From: an uncultured Oscillibacter sp.
Lineage (GTDB): Bacteria > Bacillota > Clostridia > Oscillospirales > Oscillospiraceae
Assembly (NCBI GenBank): GCA_900544615.1
Contig: UQVS01000022.1
Location: 1 to 41,415 of the forward strand
DNA length: 41,415 bases
Direction: 5' to 3'
Shown one piece after another: positions 16,165-23,979 of the stretch. The notes below the pieces were generated by a model. It was not told the DNA's origin. It ran no database searches and saw only the letters and a list, made by a program, of their open reading frames with translations. Numbering within the stretch: position 1 is the stretch's first letter; every line of letters starts with the position of its first letter. The translations under genes and the position numbers were made by a program.

Positions 16165-17226
16165 TTACTGCGCCTTTTCCAGCTCCATCACGGCGTCAAT
16201 GAGCATCTGCTGGGTGACGGGATAGGGCCAGACCCGGACATCGATGCCTGCCAGCGCCTTTTCCGTGACGGCGGGGAGATCCTCCGGCTTGGCGTGGATA
16301 TCTGCCAGGCAGGTGGGCAGGCCGATGGACTTACTGAAGGCCATCAGGCGGTCCCGCTCCTCATACTGCTTGTCGGCGGTGAGCATAACCAGAATACCGT
16401 AGGACACCACTTCGCCGTGGAGGTGATGATTCTCCTCCATGGCAGGCAGGATGGTGAAGCCGTTGTACATGGCGTGGGCCATGCCGGTGGTGTAATCCAC
16501 CTGAACGAAGTTGGAGACAAAGCCGGTGGAGATGATGATGGCCTCGATGATCTCCGTCAGCTCCGGCGTGACCTTATGAGCCTCGCAGTCCGCCATGGCC
16601 TGCTTGCCCCAGCGGAGGATGGGCGCGGCGCACATACTGCTCAGCGCAATGCCCATGGCGTCGGTGTGGGCGGGAACATCATTGCGGGAGGAGATGGTAC
16701 ATTCATAGTGCTTGGCCATAGTGTCGCCCATACCGGCCCACAGGTAGCGCACCGGGGCGTTGGCGATGATTTCCGAGTTGATGAAGATGTGATTGGGGGG
16801 AATCTTGGAGAAGGAATATTCCCGCAGGCTGCCGTCCGGGTGGTAGACAATGCCCAGACTGGTGCAGGAGGCGCAGGTGGAGGCGATGGTGGGGAAGGTG
16901 AAGAAGGGGCGGTGGGTTTCGTGCGCCAGCACCTTGCAGGTATCAATGGCCTTGCCGCCGCCGACGGCGAAGATCATATCCGCGTCCGCCACCTGAGGCC
17001 GAAGCATATCCATATTCTCACGGGAAGCCTCGCCGCCGTACCAGAAGGTGCCGGTGATCTCGATGCCGGACCCCTCCACAGCTTTGCGGATCAGGCTTTC
17101 CGCGGCGGCCAGCGCTTTCTTGCCGCCGATGATGGCGGCCTTTTTGCCGTAGGCCGGGCAGACGTTCACAATGTCGTCGTAGGCGTCAGGGCCTACGGTA
17201 TATCCGGGGAAAAGAGATTTCTGCAT
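16165..17226 (-). CDS. Iron-containing alcohol dehydrogenase, glycerol-dehydrogenase-like
   Basis: 353 residues of the group III metal-dependent alcohol dehydrogenase superfamily, closest in pattern to GldA. The NAD-binding AVGGGKAIDTCK (about 88-98) and TIASTCAS are present; probable metal ligands are D168 (GMGDTMAKH), H251 (GMAHAMYNG) and H270 (HLHGEVV). Substrate is not readable: glycerol, other polyols or hydroxy acids are possible. The start at 17226 follows GAGG with 8-nt spacing. It lies 43 bp after the YkvI-type gene with no terminator between, so both are probably expressed from the T-box-controlled promoter. That would make this dehydrogenase amino-acid-responsive, which is unusual. 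Confidence 0.85.
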   Translation of the reverse strand: MQKSLFPGYTVGPDAYDDIVNVCPAYGKKAAIIGGKKALAAAESLIRKAVEGSGIEITGTFWYGGEASRENMDMLRPQVADADMIFAVGGGKAIDTCKVLAHETHRPFFTFPTIASTCASCTSLGIVYHPDGSLREYSFSKIPPNHIFINSEIIANAPVRYLWAGMGDTMAKHYECTISSRNDVPAHTDAMGIALSSMCAAPILRWGKQAMADCEAHKVTPELTEIIEAIIISTGFVSNFVQVDYTTGMAHAMYNGFTILPAMEENHHLHGEVVSYGILVMLTADKQYEERDRLMAFSKSIGLPTCLADIHAKPEDLPAVTEKALAGIDVRVWPYPVTQQMLIDAVMELEKAQ

Positions 17227-17269
17227 GATAAACACCTCAAATTAAAATTCGATTGGATCTGCGGGAAAA

Positions 17270-18499
17270 TCAGTCGGCAGTGACCGCGCTGCTGCGGACG
17301 GCGCTGCGGGCTTCGGGAGCGGTTTCAGCGTCCTCACTGTTGACATTGGCAAAGGCGTGTTCCTTGCAGTACTTGCGATTCTTGTATGCGCCCACGGTCA
17401 GGAAGGGGACCACCACGACGGCGATGCCCAGATAGCCGCAGTAGCCGTAGCCGTACTTGATGATGTTGGTGAGACCGGCCATGGAGATGGTCATGGAGAG
17501 GACGATGATGAAGGCGGAAACGATGGCGCTGCGGACGGGTGCGGACTTGATGCCGCTGAACATGGGCAACTTTTCAAACCGGGCCACAAAGCCGAAGATG
17601 GTGGTCACGCCGGTGGAGATGAGGCAGAGGAGCAGGCAGGTGCCGTAAACAGCCACCATGGCAGGGATGCCGATGATCTTGCAGACGGTGAGGGTGGGAA
17701 TGGTGGCGCCGCCCTCCACAGAGGTGTAGACGCTCTGCCAGCTCATGAGCATGAACACGGAGAGAACCAGCGCCACGGCGTTCATCACAAAGGAGATCCA
17801 CATGGCCTTGGCGCAGCCCTCCTTGTTTTTCATGGTGGTGCCGCAGGCGATCATGGTGGGGAGGGTCACGCACTGAAATCCGGCGTAGGTAAAAGCGTTG
17901 AGAATGGCCTTGGGCATATTCATGAAGCCGGTGGTCTCGAAGTCAGCGGCCAGAACGGAGAAGATGCTGCTGTCGCTCTTGAAAATGCCGATGATGTAGA
18001 TGCTGATGGCAGTGACCAGAATAGCCATGCCCATATAGGTGGAAGCGGCCCGGACAATGCCTGCGCCGAAAATGGTGAGCATCAGGACGACGATACCGAC
18101 CATTACCACGCCGACGTAGTAGTTGATGGTGAAGTAGTTGTTCAGGGCAGAGGCGGCGCCAGAAATGGCGGCGGCAACGGCCATCAGCACCATGATGTAG
18201 AAAAAGACTTCAAAGGCCCATTCAATCTTGTCAAAGGGATGGTAGAGGGTTTCAAAGAGCTGCTTGTAGCTCTTCAGGCCGCGGGAGTTGTACATGATCA
18301 TGGCCTCCCGCATGGTGAGCGTGAGAAGCAGCATGGCCACAATGGCGGAGATGATGCCGGTCCAGCCCAGGCCCACATAGTAGGTGTTGGCCTGATTGCC
18401 GGTGGCGAAGCCGCCGCCTGCGTGAGCGGAGAACAGGACCGCGCCGACGGAAAAGGCGGCAAAGAAGGGGGTCTTGGGGACTTTGGTGTTGGTTTTCAT
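17270..18499 (-). CDS. YkvI-family membrane transporter
   Basis: A 409-residue protein with about eleven helices, of the YkvI family in the APC/LeuT-fold superfamily. The first helix carries the glycine-rich unwound motif HAGGGFATGNQ characteristic of the group. Substrates of YkvI proteins are not well established; T-box control of this gene indicates an amino acid, which is inference. The C-terminal 30 residues are hydrophilic and cytosolic. The start at 18499 follows AGGAGG with 8-nt spacing; the longer frame to 18547 runs back towards the T-box terminator. It is the first gene of a likely two-gene operon. Confidence 0.85.
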   Translation of the reverse strand: MKTNTKVPKTPFFAAFSVGAVLFSAHAGGGFATGNQANTYYVGLGWTGIISAIVAMLLLTLTMREAMIMYNSRGLKSYKQLFETLYHPFDKIEWAFEVFFYIMVLMAVAAAISGAASALNNYFTINYYVGVVMVGIVVLMLTIFGAGIVRAASTYMGMAILVTAISIYIIGIFKSDSSIFSVLAADFETTGFMNMPKAILNAFTYAGFQCVTLPTMIACGTTMKNKEGCAKAMWISFVMNAVALVLSVFMLMSWQSVYTSVEGGATIPTLTVCKIIGIPAMVAVYGTCLLLCLISTGVTTIFGFVARFEKLPMFSGIKSAPVRSAIVSAFIIVLSMTISMAGLTNIIKYGYGYCGYLGIAVVVVPFLTVGAYKNRKYCKEHAFANVNSEDAETAPEARSAVRSSAVTAD

Positions 18500-18550
18500 G
18501 ATTTCTACCTCCTGCAAATGATGTCCGATGGTTGGCAGGAAAAACAAAAA

Positions 18551-18823
18551 ACCTTTCGTCGCTCCTGCCGGTTGGCAGAAGAGACGAAAGGTAGAAAACC
18601 CTCCGCGGTACCACTCTTCTTTGTTCCCTGTATAGGAAACACACTCAACGGGATACCATCATATCCCTGCTGCTGTAACGGGAGCTCCCGTCTGCATCTA
18701 CTTCCAATTCGACGCAGCCGCTATACAGCCAGTTCGGCAGCTTGATCCGCCGTGCCTTGCACCAACCGGCACTTCTCTGAGGGGATCGCCCTGCTTACTA
18801 CTCTGTGTCATTGCGTTTGTGAT
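18551..18823 (-). ncRNA. T-box riboswitch leader
   Basis: The minus strand shows the T-box sequence GTGGTACCGCGGA (18602-18614) followed by an intrinsic terminator (ACCTTTCGTC/GACGAAAGGT with an inner CTGCC/GGCAG, then six T). Upstream is stem I: an AGTA-containing 5' strand and a GAA-containing 3' strand form the loop-E-like specifier bulge, and the distal loop GGTTGGTGCAA is typical. The bulge 3' strand reads CGAACTGG (18729-18736), so the specifier is CUG (Leu) or, shifted by one, UGG (Trp). Uncharged tRNA binding would favour the antiterminator and expression of the YkvI-type transporter. Confidence 0.93.
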
Positions 18824-18829
18824 GGTTGC

Positions 18830-18858
18830 ATGATAGCAAAGCAGACCTGAAATGTCAA
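18830..18858 (-). promoter_or_regulatory. Promoter of the T-box operon
   Basis: Minus-strand TTGACA (18853-18858), a 17-bp spacer and TATCAT (18830-18835), directly upstream of the T-box leader. The stretch 18859-19087 holds no feature I can support. Confidence 0.85.
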
Positions 18859-19087
18859 CAGCCTTTTTCGGAATCCTGCTGTTTTTGTCGAAGCTATCTT
18901 GAAAAATTTGGCTGCGCTCCTGCCTGCATTGTGAAAAACGACAAGGGAAAACAAGGGGCGCTTTTCAGCCCGCCGGCGGCTGATCGTTCGCTTTCTGCGC
19001 GGCGGCGGAAGCGGAGAGGATGCGAAAGAGCTTTGGAAAATGACCGGCAAAAGCCGGCTTGCAGCGGCACTTCCGTGGGGCAGACGG

Positions 19088-19131
19088 AAAAAAATCACGG
19101 GGACTCGGCTGATACCGAATCCCCGTGATTT
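19088..19131 (-). terminator. Terminator after the P-loop gene
   Basis: A 17-bp inverted repeat with one G-T pair (AAATCACGGGGACTCGG / CCGAATCCCCGTGATTT) and a seven-base T run on the minus strand, about 100 bp past the stop. Confidence 0.85.
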
Positions 19132-19231
19132 GTAATTTTGTGCGCGGCCATGCCGGACAGACACCGGGACGGAAACTGCCCCTTTTATGCGTGTCTGCGG
19201 CAAAGCCTTATCTGCTGCGTCCGTTCGGAGT

Positions 19232-19642
19232 TTACAGGAATTTACGCATCCCGTCCGTGGCGGAGGACACATCGCCGCTGATGGTCACGGTGAACTTAAT
19301 GTTGTTCTGCTCACCGAACACGTCCAGCCAGTTCAGGAACTTCTCCGTCTCCGCATCCACATCGACGCCAATGGTCTTGCACAGGTTGTCGATAAACACC
19401 TGCGAGATGTCATAGTTACCGGCATACAGACCGCTGATGAAGCCGCGGAACATCTCATAGCTGTGCAGGTCGTATTCCTGCGCGTCGATCAGGCGGATAT
19501 TATAATGAATGTTGTAGGACATATCGCGCTTCGGCTCAATGCAGACCACATTGCCAGCCTCATCCTTCGCTGCGGCGTTGATGAGCTCAATAAGCTGCTT
19601 GGTTTTGCCGGAACCCTTGACGCCCATAATCAGTCTAACCAT
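19232..19642 (-). CDS. Small P-loop ATP-binding protein, function unknown
   Basis: 136 residues forming a compact P-loop domain: Walker A GVKGSGKT at 7-14, a Walker B-like QVFIDNL at 81-87, and a final strand NIKFTVTISGD. The order and the small size recall minimal RecA-like or kinase-like NTPases such as thymidine kinase cores, but I see no nucleoside-binding lid or zinc motif and assign no reaction. It has no signal peptide. CAGGAG lies 9 nt before the ATG. It is monocistronic with its own TTGTCT-17-TATGCT promoter and a strong terminator, so it is independently regulated. Confidence 0.8.
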   Translation of the reverse strand: MVRLIMGVKGSGKTKQLIELINAAAKDEAGNVVCIEPKRDMSYNIHYNIRLIDAQEYDLHSYEMFRGFISGLYAGNYDISQVFIDNLCKTIGVDVDAETEKFLNWLDVFGEQNNIKFTVTISGDVSSATDGMRKFL

Positions 19643-19698
19643 AGTTGATCACTCCTGTCATAGTTCGTCTCCGAATGAACGGGACCTTTCGTGGCTAT

Positions 19699-19727
19699 AG
19701 CATACCATAAAGAACAGGAAAAGACAA
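19699..19727 (-). promoter_or_regulatory. Promoter of the P-loop gene
   Basis: Minus-strand TTGTCT (19722-19727), 17 bp, TATGCT (19699-19704), about 57 bp before the start codon. Confidence 0.7.
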
Positions 19728-19791
19728 TCCCAAAAAGTGATTTAGAAATTTGTTCATAAAGCCGGGAAAATAATTTGACGGCTGTGGGGGG

Positions 19792-21126
19792 TCAGCGCTG
19801 CAGCCGGGCCTCCAGCTGCGCCCTGCGCTCCTCATAGCCGGGCTTGCCCAGCAGCGCGAACATATTCTGCTTATAGGCCTCAACGCCGGGCTGGTCGAAG
19901 GGGTTTACGTCCAGCAGATAGCCGGACAGGCCGCAGGCATATTCAAAAAAGTAAATCAGCCGGCCGAGAGCTCCGGGGCCTTTGCCCTCCGCCTGAATGA
20001 TCAGGTTGGGGACGCCGCCCTGACTGTGCGCCAGCAGAGTCCCCTCCGCAGCCCGGTCCCGGATGTGATCCATGGAAGCCCCCGCCAGAAAGTTCAGGCT
20101 GTCCCTGTCCTCCTCATCGTAGGGAACGGTCAGCTGCCGGTTTGACGGCCCCAGACGCACCACGGTTTCAAAAAGGATCCGGCGGCCGTCCTGAATATAC
20201 TGTCCCATGGAATGGAGGTCGGCGGTGAATTCCGCACTGGCGGGAAACAGGCCCTTTCCGTCCTTGCCCTCGCTTTCACCGAAGAGCTGCTTCCACCACT
20301 CTCCCATGAAGCGGAAGGCGGGATCGAAGCAGGCCAGCAGCTCAATGGAGAAACCGGCCCGGTACAGCTCGTGCCGCAGGGCGGCGTATTGCCACGCAGG
20401 ACTCTCAAAGGAATCGCCGGCACAGACTTCCATCATTTCCGCAGCGCCGGACAGAAGCGCCGTGATGTCCACACCGGCCGCGGCGATGGGCAGCAGGCCC
20501 ACAGCGGTGAGAACGGAGTATCGGCCGCCGATGTTGTCCGGTACCACAAAGGTTTCCCAGCCTGCATCGTCCGCCATGGATTTCAGGATGCCCTGAGACT
20601 TATCCGTGGTGGCGTAAATGCGGCGGTTGCCAGCCTCCTTGCCGTATTTTTTCTCCAGCGCTTCCCGGAAGAAGCGGAACGCCACGGCAGGCTCCGTGGT
20701 GGTGCCGGATTTGGAGATGACGTTGATGGAAAAGTCCACGTCCCGCACCAGATCCAGCACGTCGCTCAGCGCGTCTCCGGCGAGGCCGTTGCCGACAAAG
20801 TAGATGTTGGGCGTGTCTTTCTTTTTCAGGTTGTAGTTGGGGGAGCAGAGGCAGTCGATGACCCCTCTTGCACCTAAGTAGCTGCCGCCGATGCCGATGA
20901 CCACCAGCGCCTGAGAGTCGCTGCGGATCTGTGCTGCGGCGGCTTGAATCCGGGCAAATTCCGCCCGGTCATAATCGCGGGGCAGATGGACCCAGCCGGT
21001 GAACTCGCCGCCAAGGCCGCTGCCGGTCTGCAATTTCTCATGGGCTTTTTTCAGGCGGGGCATCAGGGCTTCCTTATAGGGAAGCGGCAGAAACGATTGC
21101 GGATCGAACAGCTGAACATCCAGCAT
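19792..21126 (-). CDS. pgi: Glucose-6-phosphate isomerase
   Basis: 444 residues of the short bacterial form of phosphoglucose isomerase, interconverting glucose-6-P and fructose-6-P in glycolysis. The sugar-phosphate-binding SIS motifs are VVIGIGGSYLGARG and NVISKSGTTTEPAVAF; further conserved stretches are the MGEWWKQLFGESEG region and HSQGGVPN. The start at 21126 (MLDVQLFD) is preferred: AAGGGTGAG lies upstream, whereas the GTG nine bases earlier would fall inside that site. The genes on either side are unrelated. Confidence 0.95.
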   Translation of the reverse strand: MLDVQLFDPQSFLPLPYKEALMPRLKKAHEKLQTGSGLGGEFTGWVHLPRDYDRAEFARIQAAAAQIRSDSQALVVIGIGGSYLGARGVIDCLCSPNYNLKKKDTPNIYFVGNGLAGDALSDVLDLVRDVDFSINVISKSGTTTEPAVAFRFFREALEKKYGKEAGNRRIYATTDKSQGILKSMADDAGWETFVVPDNIGGRYSVLTAVGLLPIAAAGVDITALLSGAAEMMEVCAGDSFESPAWQYAALRHELYRAGFSIELLACFDPAFRFMGEWWKQLFGESEGKDGKGLFPASAEFTADLHSMGQYIQDGRRILFETVVRLGPSNRQLTVPYDEEDRDSLNFLAGASMDHIRDRAAEGTLLAHSQGGVPNLIIQAEGKGPGALGRLIYFFEYACGLSGYLLDVNPFDQPGVEAYKQNMFALLGKPGYEERRAQLEARLQR

Positions 21127-21168
21127 ACAGCTCACCCTTTCGTGCGGCGGAACACCGCCATGTTACCA

Positions 21169-21208
21169 ATAATTTCAGGCAGAGGGATTTCCCTCTGCCT
21201 GAAATTAT
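21169..21208. terminator. 18-bp perfect hairpin between the carboxypeptidase gene and pgi
   Basis: ATAATTTCAGGCAGAGGG (21169-21186) and its exact complement (21191-21208) with a 4-nt loop. There is no strong T run on either strand, so termination strength is uncertain; it ends the carboxypeptidase transcript or shields the pgi leader. Confidence 0.6.
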
Positions 21209-21261
21209 AGCATCCTTTTGCCGCAACAACAAGGGAAAAAGGACGAGAAAAGGAACCCGTG

Positions 21262-22383
21262 TTACCCGGCCAGACAGGCGATCTTCAGCATCCTGCCCAG
21301 CATTTGCCGGAAGGAAATACGGGGGACTTCTTCCCCGGCCAGCAGGGGCAGCTCCGCCAGAATTTCCTCCCCGGAGGAGACGGTCAGGGTTCCCAGCCGG
21401 TCACCTTGAGCCACCGGAGCCTGCACCGATTCTGCCAGTTCTACAGACTGCGACAGAGCGCCGGCCTTGGCTTTTTCCAGAAGCAGCCTGCCGCCGTCGC
21501 CCAGCACTGGCTGGACGGTGGCCTGGGTGCCGAGCTGAACCGGCACCGGCGGGAGAGGGGCTTCCGGGACGACGGTTTTCAGCGTATAGGCGGAAAACCC
21601 GTAATTCAGCAGAACCTGCGCGTCCTGAAAGCGTTCCGCCGAGGTCTTTCCCTTGAGAATCACGGCGATCAGCTCCATGCCGTCCCGTTCCGCCGTGGCG
21701 GAGATGCAGTAACCGGCGGCGTTGGTGGAGCCGGTTTTCAGCCCGGTGGTCCCATCGTAAAACCGAACCAGCTTGTTGGTGTTCACCAGGGAGGACGCCC
21801 CGTCCCGCAGGGCGTCCATCCAGATGGTGGTGTAGTTCCGAATGTCCGGGTGGTGCAGCATCAGCTCCCGGCTCATAAGGGCGATATCATAGGCGGAGGT
21901 CACGTGTCCCTCTGCCGGCAGGCCGCAGGCGTTGCGGAAGGTGGTGTCGTTCATGCCCAGCTCCGCCGCCCGCTGGTTCATCCGCTCCACAAAGGCATCC
22001 TCACTGCCGGCCAGATGCTCTGCCAGCGCCACAGCGCAGTCATTGGCAGACACCACGCAGACCGCTTTGAGCATATCGCCCACCGTCAGCTGTTCCCCCT
22101 CCTTCAGCCAGATCTGGCTGCCGCCCATGGAGCAGGCGTGGGGGGAGGCTGTGACCACGTCCTCATAGTGGAGAACGCCGCTGTCGATGGCCTCCATGAC
22201 CAGCAGAATGGTCATGATCTTGGTGACGCTGGCCGGTTCCAGCTTCGCGTGTTCGTCCTTGGCGTAGAGTACGGCACCGGTGTCCTTTTCCATCAGCAGT
22301 GCAGAGGGGGCGGATACCTCCACGGCCCGAACGCTGACGCTCAGAGTCAGAACGGCGCACAGAAGCGCCAGTGCTTTTTTCAT
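21262..22383 (-). CDS. dacF: D-alanyl-D-alanine carboxypeptidase (PBP5/DacF type)
   Basis: A 373-residue secreted serine peptidase that trims the terminal D-Ala of peptidoglycan pentapeptides. A signal peptide covers about 1-20. The three penicillin-binding motifs are all present: SVTK (S52-K55), SAN (112-114) and KTG (216-218). A beta-rich PBP5 C-terminal domain follows, then a basic amphipathic tail for membrane attachment. The start at 22383 follows GGGGAG with 6-nt spacing; a longer frame reading upstream translates the antisense of the tRNA-Gly gene and is spurious. Confidence 0.95.
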   Translation of the reverse strand: MKKALALLCAVLTLSVSVRAVEVSAPSALLMEKDTGAVLYAKDEHAKLEPASVTKIMTILLVMEAIDSGVLHYEDVVTASPHACSMGGSQIWLKEGEQLTVGDMLKAVCVVSANDCAVALAEHLAGSEDAFVERMNQRAAELGMNDTTFRNACGLPAEGHVTSAYDIALMSRELMLHHPDIRNYTTIWMDALRDGASSLVNTNKLVRFYDGTTGLKTGSTNAAGYCISATAERDGMELIAVILKGKTSAERFQDAQVLLNYGFSAYTLKTVVPEAPLPPVPVQLGTQATVQPVLGDGGRLLLEKAKAGALSQSVELAESVQAPVAQGDRLGTLTVSSGEEILAELPLLAGEEVPRISFRQMLGRMLKIACLAG

Positions 22384-22455
22384 AGTGATCTCCCCTTTCT
22401 CCGTAGGACACTGTATGAGAAAACAGGAAATTTCATGCCGCCGCCATTTTTCGTG

Positions 22456-22484
22456 TTGCAAAATCCAAAATGGTCTGTTATAAT
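22456..22484 (+). promoter_or_regulatory. Promoter of tRNA-Gly(CCC)
   Basis: TTGCAA (22456-22461), a 17-bp spacer and a perfect TATAAT (22479-22484), 12 bp before the tRNA. Confidence 0.85.
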
Positions 22485-22496
22485 ACGACTGTTCCT

Positions 22497-22570
22497 GCGG
22501 CTGTAGTTCATCGGTAGAACGGCAGCTTCCCAAGCTGCATAGGTGGGTTCGACTCCCATCAGCCGCTCCA
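22497..22570 (+). tRNA. tRNA-Gly (anticodon CCC)
   Basis: 74 nt with a full cloverleaf: GCGGCTG/CAGCCGC acceptor, anticodon stem GCAGC/GCTGC with loop TTCCCAA, GGTTCGACTCC T-arm and encoded CCA. The gene stands alone with its own promoter. Confidence 0.95.
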
Positions 22571-22612
22571 AAGAGAAACACCACCCAACAGGGTGGTGTT
22601 TCTCTTTGGAGC
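22565..22612 (+). terminator. 22-bp perfect inverted repeat overlapping the tRNA 3' end
   Basis: The last six bases of the tRNA (GCTCCA) are part of the left arm (22565-22586); the right arm (22591-22612) is its exact complement with loop AACA. There is no T run beyond TTTCTCTTT inside the right arm. It is probably the tRNA terminator, and the overlap could compete with folding of the acceptor stem. Confidence 0.65.
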
Positions 22613-22757
22613 GCCTTCGGTCTACTGTGCAGATTGCCCGCCTGCGGCGGTTTGATTCAAAAGCAGGGAAAACCCGGCAAAGTTTTTCCCTGTAAACAAT
22701 TCGTTCCTTACGGAGAATGGAAGAGATTACACTTTTTTGCCAGCGCCTGACAAATAG

Positions 22758-22787
22758 AACTACCGCCCGTCCGGGCGGTAGTTTTGC
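22758..22787 (+). terminator. Hairpin, possible plus-strand terminator
   Basis: AACTACCGCCC (22758-22768) pairs perfectly with GGGCGGTAGTT (22773-22783) and is followed by TTG; four T span the stem end. No plus-strand gene precedes it except the tRNA. Between 22613 and 22757 there is only one further weak hairpin (about 22663-22692). Confidence 0.45.
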
Positions 22788-22813
22788 TTGGAGCGTCCTC
22801 GCTTTTTGCATGG

Positions 22814-22841
22814 AAAAACGCCGCCCGGTCGGGCGGCGTTT
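22814..22841 (-). terminator. Terminator for the sigma-factor operon
   Basis: AAACGCCGCCC (22816-22826) pairs with GGGCGGCGTTT (22831-22841). On the minus strand the stem runs into five T residues; it lies about 130 bp past the stop at 22972. Confidence 0.7.
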
Positions 22842-22971
22842 CAGCGTGTTGGCAAAGCTCTCTTTCGCTGCCGAGTCTGTTTTCGGAGTTTGGTGGACAC
22901 ACCGGAAATGTTGACGCACAAAATGGCGCGGGATTCCACCGGCATCATCCCAGGGACGATATGCAGATGGC

Positions 22972-23979
22972 TCATCCCACCTCACCCTGCGCGGGAGTGA
23001 ACAGGCGGTTGACCATGTCCAGCAGGGCGTCCCGGCTGGCACCGCTATCCGCGCTGAGACTGTACACCAGTCCCGGCGCTACATCGAACCAGGTAATTTT
23101 TCCGGCGCCGCTCTCATCATAGGATATTACCGCAGGACACCAGAGGATCTTGGCATCTTCGGTCACCGCATAGTCCGGCAGGCCGGAAATATCCTGAAAA
23201 GGCAGCTCCACCTGATCGGTGGCCGCCATGGAATACGTCCACCGTACTCCATCCAGCGTAAAGGCGCAGGAGGCCACGGCCAGACCATCTCTGGGTTCGG
23301 CGCTGTAGACCGCATCAGAAGCCCCCTCCGGGGCAACGTCCACATCGTAGCCAAGGGCCTGCATGATGCTGTAGGCGGTGTTTACCAGCGGTGCATCCGC
23401 ACCGTCACCGGCACTGAGACACCATTGGGTTTCCCCATCGTACCAGCCGATCCAGCCCGTGCCGTCCGTGCTGTTATATTGGATAGAAAGCTGGCCGGAC
23501 TGCCATTCCAGAGCCTCGTCCCAATCGGCGTACAGGCCGGAGATGTCCGCAGATTCGCCGCTTTTCAGGGCGCGCAGGGTATAGCTGTCCTTCTGATAGG
23601 AAAAATCCACCTGTGCCAGCGGAACCCCGCCGCTGCCGCTGTCGATGATGCCGTAGGACGCGCCGGAAGCACCTTCCGGCAGCACCATGGTATAGCCCAG
23701 CTTTTCCAATTCTGCTTCCGTTACGGAATGGACGGGGTTGGCAAGGGCGGTCATGGAAGAAGCGTCTGTGGGCGCATCCGCCTGCGGCGGAGAACCGCCC
23801 GCAGCGGACGAGTCGTCCCGCTGCCCCGCATAGATTCCCGCGGCGGCAACGCACAGGCACGCCGCAACGCCTGCGGCAGCCCAGCTTTTGTAGGAGCGGC
23901 GCTTCACGGGAGTCTGAGCTTCCTCCAGAAGCTCCGGGTCGATGGCCCGCATCAGGCGCTGGAACCGATCTTCGCTCAC
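22972..23979 (-). CDS. Single-pass membrane protein with duplicated outer domain, probable anti-sigma partner
   Basis: 335 residues: a short cytosolic part (1-32), one membrane helix (about 33-51), a low-complexity linker (52-85), then two tandem copies of an outer domain, about 91-206 and 207-327. Both copies begin LGY....PEGAS and end with a W-D/E, S-x-S, D-A-L-motif stretch, resembling DUF4367-type modules, so an internal duplication is visible. The gene overlaps the sigma-factor stop by 4 bp, the usual arrangement for an anti-sigma factor, although the cytosolic part is short for a classical anti-sigma domain. The outer domain is presumably the sensor. Function is inferred from context. 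Confidence 0.75.
   Translation of the reverse strand: MSEDRFQRLMRAIDPELLEEAQTPVKRRSYKSWAAAGVAACLCVAAAGIYAGQRDDSSAAGGSPPQADAPTDASSMTALANPVHSVTEAELEKLGYTMVLPEGASGASYGIIDSGSGGVPLAQVDFSYQKDSYTLRALKSGESADISGLYADWDEALEWQSGQLSIQYNSTDGTGWIGWYDGETQWCLSAGDGADAPLVNTAYSIMQALGYDVDVAPEGASDAVYSAEPRDGLAVASCAFTLDGVRWTYSMAATDQVELPFQDISGLPDYAVTEDAKILWCPAVISYDESGAGKITWFDVAPGLVYSLSADSGASRDALLDMVNRLFTPAQGEVG

Noticed and set aside
22380..23042. A 220-codon minus-strand frame through the tRNA-Gly region, and the N-terminal extension of the carboxypeptidase
   Set aside because: Both translate the antisense of the tRNA-Gly gene (peptides of the MGVEPTYAAWEAAVL or DGSRTHLCSLGS kind), a well-known annotation artefact.
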